A stretch of 64,000 bases of DNA, taken from Tuwongella immobilis (lineage in GTDB: Bacteria; Planctomycetota; Planctomycetia; Gemmatales; Gemmataceae). Positions 55,378-62,748 of this stretch are shown piece after piece (the stretch's first letter is position 1; every line of letters begins with the position of its first letter). The stretch is from the NCBI RefSeq assembly GCF_901538355.1, contig NZ_LR593887.1:4688920-4752919 (forward strand), given 5' to 3'. Position numbers and translations under genes: made by a program. The notes below the pieces were generated by a model, which was not told where the DNA came from, searched no databases, and worked only from the letters and a program-made list of their open reading frames with translations.

Positions 55378-56346
55378 ATGCTGACCATCGACGCGATTCT
55401 GCAGGCACAAAATCGGCTCGCCGGGAAATTGCATCGCACGCCGTTGGTGCGGTCGGCGGCAATCAGCGCGATTCTCGGGGCGGATGTCTATCTCAAGCTG
55501 GAATGCCTGCAAAAAACCGGGTCGTTCAAGCCGCGGGGTGCGCTCAACAAAATGCTGACGCTCACCGAATCCGAGCGATCGGCGGGAGTGGTGGCGGTCA
55601 GCGGCGGCAATCACGCGCAGGGGGTGGCCTATGCCGGTCGGCAATTGGGCGTCGCCACCACGATCGTCATGCCCGAGACAACTCCGCGAAATTACCTGGA
55701 TGCCACCCGTGGATACGGGGCCACCGTCGTGCTGACGCCCGATATTCGGGCAGCGTTCGCTCAGGCGGAACAGATGCGGCAGCAAGGCATGGTGATGATC
55801 CATCCGTTTGATGATCCGCTGGTAGCCGCCGGTCAGGGGACGGTGGCGCTGGAGATTCTCGCGGATCTTCCCGAGGTGGATCGCTGCTATGTCAGCATTG
55901 GCGGCGGCGGGCTGATTGCCGGCATGGGGTTGGCCTTCCGCAGCATTCGCCCGCAAACGCGGGTCATCGGCGTGGAGACCATCGGCGCCGATGCCATGGC
56001 TCAGGCATTGGCGGCGGGGCAACTCGTGGAACTGCCCGCGATTACGTCGATCGCCCGCACCTTGGGAGCGCCGAAAGTCTCGGAGATGACGCTGCAAGCC
56101 GTGCGTGACTGGGTGGAATCGGTCCAAGTCGTGAGCGATCGCGAGACCGTGCAAGCGTTGTTCACGATTCTGGAACGCACCAAGCAGTTGGTGGAACCGG
56201 GGGCGGCGTGTGTGCTGGCGGCGGCGATGCAACAGCGCGCGAGTTTTCGACCGAATGAGAAAATCGTGCTGTTGCTCTGCGGGGGGAATCTGTCGGTGAG
56301 CGATTTGGTGCAATTTGCGCATCGATTCGAGATGCTGCCCGCGTGA
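55378..56346 (+). CDS. Threonine dehydratase, catabolic/TdcB-type (PLP-dependent)
   Basis: 322 residues from the ATG at 55378; no ACT regulatory domain, so shorter than biosynthetic IlvA. Fold type II PLP enzyme: KLECLQKTGSFKPRGALNKM (PLP Lys), VVAVSGGNHAQGVAYAGRQL, VMPETTPRNYLDATRGYGAT and the glycine loop SIGGGGLIAGMGLAFRSI. It deaminates threonine (or serine, or acts as serine racemase) to the 2-oxo acid. It could supply 2-oxobutyrate, but absence of the ACT domain suggests it is not feedback-inhibited by isoleucine. Upstream ECF sigma factor and downstream kinase genes are on the same strand. Confidence 0.9.
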   Translation: MLTIDAILQAQNRLAGKLHRTPLVRSAAISAILGADVYLKLECLQKTGSFKPRGALNKMLTLTESERSAGVVAVSGGNHAQGVAYAGRQLGVATTIVMPETTPRNYLDATRGYGATVVLTPDIRAAFAQAEQMRQQGMVMIHPFDDPLVAAGQGTVALEILADLPEVDRCYVSIGGGGLIAGMGLAFRSIRPQTRVIGVETIGADAMAQALAAGQLVELPAITSIARTLGAPKVSEMTLQAVRDWVESVQVVSDRETVQALFTILERTKQLVEPGAACVLAAAMQQRASFRPNEKIVLLLCGGNLSVSDLVQFAHRFEMLPA

Positions 56347-56381
56347 GTGCCATGCTCTGCCGAGAAAGTTGAGATGCGACG

Positions 56382-56945
56382 ATGATAGTGGTGTTTGCGG
56401 GACTCCCCGGCAGCGGAAAATCGACGCTCGCTCGCGGATTGGCCGAGCGATTCTCGGGGATTTTGTTGAACAAAGATGACCTGCGCGCCAAAATCTTCCC
56501 GGCGGAAAAAATCGAATATTCTCGGGATCAAGATGATTGGGTCATGGACACGATCCACCGTCTTGTGCTATTCTACAAACGAAGAGATCCACATTTGTGG
56601 ATCGTCCTGGATGGTCGCACTTATTCACGATCATCCCAGATTGAGCAGTTGCATCGATGGGCCAGGGACTGGGCGTCTCCCTGGCGACTCATCGAGTGCA
56701 CCTGTTCCGATGCGGTCGCGGAACAACGGATTGCGGCGGATGTCGCTTCGGGGGCTCATCCGGCGAAGAATCGCACGGTTGCAATGCTGCGACAGGTCCG
56801 ACAACACGCCGAACCGATTGCCGATGCGGACATTCGGATCGACACCACCTTGCACACGCCCGAGGAGCTTCTGGCGGGGTTGGTCGCACAGCTCACTGCC
56901 TCGGGCGGGGCAACGGATCAATGGAATTTAGGCGGGGCTGAGTAG
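56382..56945 (+). CDS. P-loop ATP-dependent kinase (AAA_33 family)
   Basis: 187 residues with Walker A FAGLPGSGKSTLARGLA at the N-terminus and the lid-like LLNKDDLRAKIF. It resembles bacterial polynucleotide/gluconate/zeta-type small-molecule kinases (AAA_33). The C-terminus is PRQVRQHAEPIADADIRIDT-like, typical of the family. Substrate unknown. It follows threonine dehydratase by 35 bases and overlaps the convergent receiver gene by 18 bases. Confidence 0.88.
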   Translation: MIVVFAGLPGSGKSTLARGLAERFSGILLNKDDLRAKIFPAEKIEYSRDQDDWVMDTIHRLVLFYKRRDPHLWIVLDGRTYSRSSQIEQLHRWARDWASPWRLIECTCSDAVAEQRIAADVASGAHPAKNRTVAMLRQVRQHAEPIADADIRIDTTLHTPEELLAGLVAQLTASGGATDQWNLGGAE

Positions 56946-57323
56946 AAGACACTCCTTGACGGCTTCCACCAGTCGTGCGGGGAGAATCGGCTTCAGCAAC
57001 AACCCGTGGGCCCCCAGCTCCAGAAGGGTCTCCAGTTCGTACAGCCCCGAATGCCCGGTGATAAACAAAGCTCGCACCTGCGGGAGAATCTCACGCAATC
57101 GAACCAACGTACTCGGCCCGTCCATTTCGGGCATCAGAATATCAATCAACGCGAGATCGAATTCCTGACTTTGGGCAAATTCAAGGGCTTCCGGACCGGA
57201 ACTCGCCACGGTTGTCTGAAATCCGGCTTGTCGAAGAATCCACGAAAACAGCGAAGCAATGTCTTCGTGGTCATCGACAATCAGGATATGAGCCTCAAAA
57301 CCATCCGGATTTGTTGGCTGCAT
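56928..57323 (-). CDS. Receiver-only response regulator
   Basis: 131 residues from the ATG at 57323 (AAAGGATC upstream; the frame extends to 57344). One CheY-like domain: LIVDDHED (acidic pair), phospho-acceptor Asp in ALIDILMPEMDG, ITGHSG (Thr), and Lys in LLLKPILP. There is no output domain, so it acts through protein contacts, for example on a kinase or sigma switch. It is convergent with the P-loop kinase gene, its last codons overlapping, and divergent from the sigma factor/Ser/Thr kinase operon. Confidence 0.92.
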   Translation of the reverse strand: MQPTNPDGFEAHILIVDDHEDIASLFSWILRQAGFQTTVASSGPEALEFAQSQEFDLALIDILMPEMDGPSTLVRLREILPQVRALFITGHSGLYELETLLELGAHGLLLKPILPARLVEAVKECLLLSPA

Positions 57324-57439
57324 GGTAGATCCTTTGTGGGACACATTCGCAAATGTAGGGGCAGATAACGAGATAGATGGGATCGCCCACTACTGAATTG
57401 CGGAAGTTGGGACAAAGCGAACGCGAATTTTTAAAATAT

Positions 57440-57455
57440 CTGTGGTCGGCCACAG
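57440..57455. promoter_or_regulatory. Perfect inverted repeat upstream of the sigma factor operon
   Basis: CTGTGG-TCGG-CCACAG, six-base arms with a 4-base spacer, 42 bases before the sigma factor ATG and just after the AT-rich TTTTTAAAATATC. It could be an operator or a small hairpin in the leader; TAAAAT at 57432 is a possible -10 box. Confidence 0.35.
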
Positions 57456-57497
57456 TTGTCGCGCGGGTGATTCTGTCTTCAACACGTGGGAACAAGC

Positions 57498-58109
57498 ATG
57501 ACAGAATCCGAGAGCATGGACGAATTTCCGCGATTATTAGCGGCTGCCCGAGCGGGTGACCGATCGGCCCTAGGGCAACTGCTCAGCCGGGTTCGCGCGG
57601 AAATGCTTCGTGCTGCGGAACTTGCGATGCCGGCCGATCTCCGCCCCAAAGCCAGCGGCGCAGATGTGCTCCAGGAAACCTTCCTGGAAGCGCAGCAGCT
57701 CATCGCTCGCTTTCAGGGCGAAACATTTGAGCAATTCCAAGCCTGGATGCGGGCTGTGTTGCGCAACAAACTCGCCGACTTCGAACGATCCTACCGCAAA
57801 GCCAGCAAGCGAAGCGTCGCACGCGAATATTCGCTCGAATCCCCGGAAATGGAATCGACCCCGATCCCCGAAAGCGATCCCCCACTCACCGCGTCTGGTC
57901 AAGTCCGCGCCATGGAAGACGCCGAGGCGCTGCAACGGGCCATGGCACAACTGCCGGAAGACTATCAACGCATCTTAAAATTGCGCAATTGGGATGGACT
58001 CTCGTTCAGTGAGATTGGTACCATCATGAATCGCTCCGAGGATGCGGCTCGAATGCTCTGGGGACGAGCCATCGAGCGACTGCGCGTGATTCTGGAGAAG
58101 GCAGCATGA
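57498..58109 (+). CDS. ECF-like RNA polymerase sigma factor, operon partner of a Ser/Thr kinase
   Basis: 203 residues from the ATG at 57498 (GTGGGAA upstream). Region 2: LLSRVRAEMLRAAELAMPAD, ADVLQETFLEAQQLIARFQG; region 4: LPEDYQRILKLRNWDGLSFS then EIGTIMNRSEDAARMLWGRA. The MPADLRPKASGADVLQETFL signature is typical of planctomycete ECF sigma factors encoded with Ser/Thr kinases. Its stop overlaps the kinase ATG as ATGA, so the pair is translationally coupled and the kinase is the likely modulator. Confidence 0.93.
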   Translation: MTESESMDEFPRLLAAARAGDRSALGQLLSRVRAEMLRAAELAMPADLRPKASGADVLQETFLEAQQLIARFQGETFEQFQAWMRAVLRNKLADFERSYRKASKRSVAREYSLESPEMESTPIPESDPPLTASGQVRAMEDAEALQRAMAQLPEDYQRILKLRNWDGLSFSEIGTIMNRSEDAARMLWGRAIERLRVILEKAA

Positions 58110-60409
58110 GCGGAGACGCGACGCCGACTCAAGCGGAACCCACCGAGGCACTCACTCCGCAGCAACTTCGGCAATTGGCGGAGTTGGATGAGGCGCTGGC
58201 CGCGGGGAATTCGCTGCCGCAGACGCACCCATTGCCGGAATCCTCGAACGAGGAACGCCGGTTTCAGCAAGCGGCGGCCGTGGTCGCCATGCTGCACCGA
58301 TTTCGCCCCAAACCGGCTCCCGCGCCCGCACCCGATGACACCGACGCGAAGTCGCCGCACGATGTCGCCGATCTCCCAACGACCGATTCCCCCACGCAGG
58401 ATGTTCAACACGAGCTGCAATCGTTCCCGTCTGAACTAACGCGCACTCCCCGATTGGGCGAACTGCTACACCAACGCTACCGGCTCGAATCGGTGTTGGG
58501 CCGTGGCGGTGTCGGCGTGGTGTATCTCGCCGAAGATACCCGGCTCAACCGCAAGGTTGCCGTCAAACTGCTGCGCAATCCCGACGACGAGATGATGCGG
58601 CGATTCACCACCGAAGCGCAAGCCTTGTCGCGGATTCATAATCCCTACATCGTGCAAATCTATGACCACGTCATTCAGGACGGGATGCCGTTTTTGGTGA
58701 TGGAATATCTGCCTGGAAGCACGCTGCGGCGGTCGATTTCGAATGTGCCGCAATCGCAACGCAGCGCCGCCCAACTCGTGGCCAAGCTGGCCCAAGGCGT
58801 GCAGGCCGCTCACGATGTGGGGATCATTCATCGCGATCTCAAGCCGGCGAATGTGCTGCTGCTGCCGGATTTCACCCCGAAGATTCTCGATTTTGGCCTG
58901 GCACGTCGACTCGATATTCCCGACGGGCTGACCGATTCCGGCGTCGCGGTGGGGACGCCCGGCTACATGGCACCGGAGCAGATCACCCCCCGCAGCGGCG
59001 GTATCGGCCCCGCCACCGATGTCTACGGACTGGGTGGAATTCTCTACGAGATGCTCACCGGCAAACCGCCGTTCGAGGGCATCGTCCGATTCGATATTTT
59101 CCAGCAAATTCTCGAATCGCCCCCCGAACCGATCCACAAATCGCGGCCAGATATTTCTCCGGATTTGGAAGCGATTTGCCTGAAATGTCTGCAAAAATCA
59201 CCCAAGAATCGATACGCATCCGCGACGGAATTGGCGACCGATTTGGAACATTTTTTGGACGCGCTTCCGGTCTCGGCTCCGCGAATTCCGGTGATGAAGC
59301 CCGGTTGGTCACGTCGCCGCGTGTTGGCGCTTGCCGCGGGTGGCCTATCTGCTGGAATCGCCGCGTGGGTGGCCAGCAATCGTTGGCGCAAGACCGATGC
59401 GCCGAATCCGCCGCCGCCGGAAGCGCAATCGCTGCCGCGGATCCCCGCCGAGGCGAAATCGCCCTCCAACGCGGAATGGAAGCTGATTCTGGATCAGCCC
59501 CTGTTTAGTAGTTGGGATATGGTCGCGTCGATCATTCGAGGGCATCAGGGTCGCCGAATCTTTGTTGCCTGGCGACAGACTACCGCGCGGTGGTGGAATT
59601 TCGGGGACTGGACCAAGCCCGGCCTGATCGGTGGGGCCTCGCGCATTCGACAATCTGGGCATTTTCTGGAACATGATGAGTGGTTCATTCGCGCGGCCGA
59701 TTGGCAACGGATCGAAGCGGTGGACCTCACGCATTCGCACACCTTTGCCAAGCTGGAAACCACGAAAAATATCGTCAGCCTCACCACGATTCCAACGCGC
59801 GAGATGGCTGTGGCCAGCGATACGGATGGGCGGCTGCTCACCTGGAATCCGCGCACCGGCAAGACCGACATTGTCGCAACGCCCCAACTGATGCCCACTT
59901 CCGGCGTCGGCATCACCTATCGAGCGGCGACCGATCAAATTCTGACCTTTCATCAGATGGATCAATCGATTCGGGTATGGTCCGGCGACGGCAAGCAATT
60001 TCTCAAACTGGTGCCCGGATTGGGGCCGCTTCTAGCCGGGCAAGCCACGCTCATGCAAGATGGCAAGCACGTGTTTAGTGCCGGAACGCCACAGCCGACC
60101 ATCATCGATCTGGACCATCCGCAGAAGTCGCGGTTCCTGAATCTGCCAGATTTCGAGTCTGTGGTCATGGACGTGAGCTGCATCCCAGATTGCTCGCTGA
60201 TTTTGGCCGCCTGTGTGGATGACAAACTTCGGCTCATCGACCCCGATCGGGAACGAATTCTCGACACGATCCACGTTCCGAAAATCAACATGATCGAAGT
60301 GGATCGGGATGGTCGCGGCGGAACCCTTGGCACGCGCGATGGCCGCGTGCAGCGATTGCGAATCGAACGCGGCGACCAGCCAACTCCGGCGGTTAACCCA
60401 ATGTCCTGA
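58106..60409 (+). CDS. Membrane Ser/Thr protein kinase with C-terminal propeller-like domain
   Basis: 767 residues. Residues 1-125 are acidic and Pro-rich. The kinase domain (about 130-395) has GRGGVGVVYLAED, AVKLL, IIHRDLKPANVLLLP, DFGLARRLD, GTPGYMAPEQI and a CMGC-free PknB-like C lobe. A membrane helix follows (VLALAAGGLSAGIAAWVAS). The extracytoplasmic C-terminus (about 440-767) contains WD/propeller-like repeats (IRVWSGDGKQFLKLV, VVMDVSCIPDCSLILAACVD). It overlaps the sigma factor stop. Such sensor kinases likely read an external signal and act on the paired sigma factor. Confidence 0.92.
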   Translation: MSGDATPTQAEPTEALTPQQLRQLAELDEALAAGNSLPQTHPLPESSNEERRFQQAAAVVAMLHRFRPKPAPAPAPDDTDAKSPHDVADLPTTDSPTQDVQHELQSFPSELTRTPRLGELLHQRYRLESVLGRGGVGVVYLAEDTRLNRKVAVKLLRNPDDEMMRRFTTEAQALSRIHNPYIVQIYDHVIQDGMPFLVMEYLPGSTLRRSISNVPQSQRSAAQLVAKLAQGVQAAHDVGIIHRDLKPANVLLLPDFTPKILDFGLARRLDIPDGLTDSGVAVGTPGYMAPEQITPRSGGIGPATDVYGLGGILYEMLTGKPPFEGIVRFDIFQQILESPPEPIHKSRPDISPDLEAICLKCLQKSPKNRYASATELATDLEHFLDALPVSAPRIPVMKPGWSRRRVLALAAGGLSAGIAAWVASNRWRKTDAPNPPPPEAQSLPRIPAEAKSPSNAEWKLILDQPLFSSWDMVASIIRGHQGRRIFVAWRQTTARWWNFGDWTKPGLIGGASRIRQSGHFLEHDEWFIRAADWQRIEAVDLTHSHTFAKLETTKNIVSLTTIPTREMAVASDTDGRLLTWNPRTGKTDIVATPQLMPTSGVGITYRAATDQILTFHQMDQSIRVWSGDGKQFLKLVPGLGPLLAGQATLMQDGKHVFSAGTPQPTIIDLDHPQKSRFLNLPDFESVVMDVSCIPDCSLILAACVDDKLRLIDPDRERILDTIHVPKINMIEVDRDGRGGTLGTRDGRVQRLRIERGDQPTPAVNPMS

Positions 60410-60501
60410 CGGCCCGTTCTCCCGCTGCCATGCTTGCAAATTTGCCCACGCCCCATGACAATGCGAAAATCAATTCGCCTGTTTCCAAGTGGAGTACCGT
60501 C

Positions 60502-60849
60502 ATGGGTGCCTGGGGCAACGAACCATGGGACAACGACAGCGCGGCGGATTTCTTCCATCATCTGCTCACGCCGGATTTTCATGATAAGATCATGGCCGCA
60601 CTCTCTGCCGAAGATTTCGACGGTGGCGAATGGCGGGCCGCCGCCTGGGTCGTGTATCAACTGGCACACAGCGGCTATGTCTGGCCGGGCGGATCGGTGC
60701 CGATGGCGGAAGCGTGCGGATTGGCCGCGCAACGCCTCGAGCAAATCGCACTGGAATCCGATGAAGGCGACGAATTCTGGGACAGCGACCGACTTCGCGC
60801 GGAGGCGGAATCGCTGCGATCACGCCGGCATCGCCCCTTGGGACAGTGA
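60502..60849 (+). CDS. DUF4259 family protein
   Basis: 115 residues from the ATG at 60502 (GGAG upstream), beginning MGAWGNEPWDNDSAADFF, the hallmark of DUF4259 (MGAWG.GPFENDDALD). ECFVWPGG-like WPGGSVPMAEACGLAAQRLE lies in the middle. Small acidic cytosolic protein of unknown function, sometimes associated with contact-dependent or immunity contexts, but nothing here supports that. Convergent with the permease genes, with a strong hairpin between. Confidence 0.88.
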   Translation: MGAWGNEPWDNDSAADFFHHLLTPDFHDKIMAALSAEDFDGGEWRAAAWVVYQLAHSGYVWPGGSVPMAEACGLAAQRLEQIALESDEGDEFWDSDRLRAEAESLRSRRHRPLGQ

Positions 60850-60891
60850 CGATTCCCACAGCCATGCGGCGAATGCCTCCCGAAATGCAGC

Positions 60892-60924
60892 GATGGCCGC
60901 GGCGGAATGATTCCGGCGGCCATC
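60892..60924. terminator. Nested hairpin between convergent genes
   Basis: GATGGCCGC (60892-60900) and GCGGCCATC (60916-60924) are exact complements, and inside them GGAAT-G-ATTCC forms a second stem. No T tract follows. It separates the DUF4259 gene from the permease gene. Confidence 0.6.
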
Positions 60925-60967
60925 GGTGTCTGGTTCCACAGACGATCATCTTCGGATCGACTTCGGA

Positions 60968-62725
60968 TCAGCGAAGCGAATCCAGAATGGTCATCCGCAT
61001 GCCGGAAATTGCCGGAATCAAGCCGCCCAATCGCCCCATGACGAGCGTGAATAGCATTCCCGCCACGAGCATGTTGGAATCGACAATCAGCCGCAACACC
61101 ACCGACTTGCCGCCGCCGCCCTGCCCGCTGCTGATGATGCTGGTGGCCGTGTAGCCATCGGCGAACATCGCCAGCCCGCAGCCGATCGCCCCGCCGATGA
61201 TGGCGATGAACAGTGATTCCAGCATGAACGACACCAGCACCTGCCAGCGCTTGAAGCCGAGAATCCGCAGCACGCCAATGTCTTTGGTGCGCTGGGCAAT
61301 GGCGGCAAACATGGTGTTCATCACCCCGAACACGCCGCCAATCGCCATAATCGCGGCCACCACGATGATCGCATACAGGAACTGCTTGTTGGTCTTGGAC
61401 AGGTCGTTGAAATACTCCCGTTCGGAGACCGCTTTCAGCTTTTGTTGCTTGAAGCGATCGCGGTAATGGAACGCGAGGTTATTGGCGGATTGCAGGGTAT
61501 CATCGTTGACACGCACCACAAGCGTGGTGAAGCTCTTTTTGCCGAATAAGTCGGCAACGATGTTCTGCTTCGCCCAGATTTCCGAGCCGTAAGTCGATCC
61601 TTCTGCGGCCATCACGCCGGTGACTTTGAAGGTCTTGTCGCCCATCTCGAAGGTGTCGCCGACGGTGAGCTGCTTTTTGCCGACATCGCCACCGAGCGTC
61701 TGGGCAATCCCCTCGCCGATGACGCAGTAAAACACTTGTTTGCCGCCCTCGGTGCCACCGCCGGAGTTGGGGAACCACTCCCCGCCGGGTAGCAAGCGCA
61801 GATCGTGGACCAACCCGGAAATCGCCGGATCCACCACGCCACGCACGGAGAGGAATCGCCGTCGTTGGGGGTTATCTTTGCTGGGCAGCACGCCGGGCGG
61901 CATCGGAATCGGCTGATTCACCACGCACAGCGTCTCCCGACTCCCCATCGGCACTTCGCGGCCATCGGCAGACATGGTTTTCTTCACGAAAATCGCGCTG
62001 GGCAACGGCTGATCGTTCTGGTCCAGCGTGGCGATTTCATTCTCCATCTGGCTGGCATCGCCGTAGCCCAGATTCGAGAAGATTTCATCCGTTGCGCCGT
62101 CGGAAAGAATAATCACGTTGCCAGGCACACCGCTTTTCTCGGTGAGTTCGTTCATGCCGTTGACGAACGCGAGCATCACCACCAGCAGCCCAACGACGAC
62201 CGTGAATGCCACCCCGGTCAGCGCCGTCGTCCGCCAGCGCACGATCAAATTGCGATAATTGTAGCGCAGCGGAACTTTTCCGATGGCGAACAAAAACAGC
62301 AAATCGGTCAGGTACACCACCATGATGACATACGGCCAATAGCGCAGGAGCGTCTCTGGCAATTTCGGAATCAACGTCGGCGACAGAAACGACCGTGCTG
62401 CGGAATCGAAATAGAGCGTATCCGGCAGCGGCAGCCAGCTCACCACTTCCACCGCAAACGCAGTCACGCCCACCAGCATGATGAACGCGGCAATCACGCT
62501 GGCGATTCGAGAGAATGTCGTCATCAGCCACGACCGACGGCGAGTGGTATCGCTCAGCACGCTTTCCTGCGGCAAAATCGCTGGCAGCAGCAGCAACAGC
62601 GACGCCAGCGGCAGCAGCGAGATCGCCAAAATCACCGTAAACACCAGCACACTTAGCAGCAATCCGGCGGCGTTGCGAAACAATCGGCCGATTCCCGAGA
62701 GGATCCCCATGACACTGAATTCCAT
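60968..62725 (-). CDS. ABC transporter permease, FtsX/MacB family
   Basis: 585 residues from the ATG at 62725 (GGGAGC upstream). Unlike typical four-helix FtsX permeases it has extra N-terminal helices (LLSVLVFTVILAISLLPLAS, LLLLLPAIL, VIAAFIMLVGVTAFAVEVV, YWPYVIMVVYLTDLLFLFAI) before the FtsX unit (TALTGVAFTVVVGLLVVMLA). A large periplasmic MacB_PCD-like domain follows, then IGVLRILGFKRWQVLVSFML, ILGF being the FtsX coupling region, and the final helices. It is paired with the FtsX permease gene encoded just upstream. No ATPase gene is visible; it may lie beyond the right edge. Confidence 0.88.
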   Translation of the reverse strand: MEFSVMGILSGIGRLFRNAAGLLLSVLVFTVILAISLLPLASLLLLLPAILPQESVLSDTTRRRSWLMTTFSRIASVIAAFIMLVGVTAFAVEVVSWLPLPDTLYFDSAARSFLSPTLIPKLPETLLRYWPYVIMVVYLTDLLFLFAIGKVPLRYNYRNLIVRWRTTALTGVAFTVVVGLLVVMLAFVNGMNELTEKSGVPGNVIILSDGATDEIFSNLGYGDASQMENEIATLDQNDQPLPSAIFVKKTMSADGREVPMGSRETLCVVNQPIPMPPGVLPSKDNPQRRRFLSVRGVVDPAISGLVHDLRLLPGGEWFPNSGGGTEGGKQVFYCVIGEGIAQTLGGDVGKKQLTVGDTFEMGDKTFKVTGVMAAEGSTYGSEIWAKQNIVADLFGKKSFTTLVVRVNDDTLQSANNLAFHYRDRFKQQKLKAVSEREYFNDLSKTNKQFLYAIIVVAAIMAIGGVFGVMNTMFAAIAQRTKDIGVLRILGFKRWQVLVSFMLESLFIAIIGGAIGCGLAMFADGYTATSIISSGQGGGGKSVVLRLIVDSNMLVAGMLFTLVMGRLGGLIPAISGMRMTILDSLR

Positions 62726-62748
62726 CGCGTGCAAGCTCCCGTCCGAAA

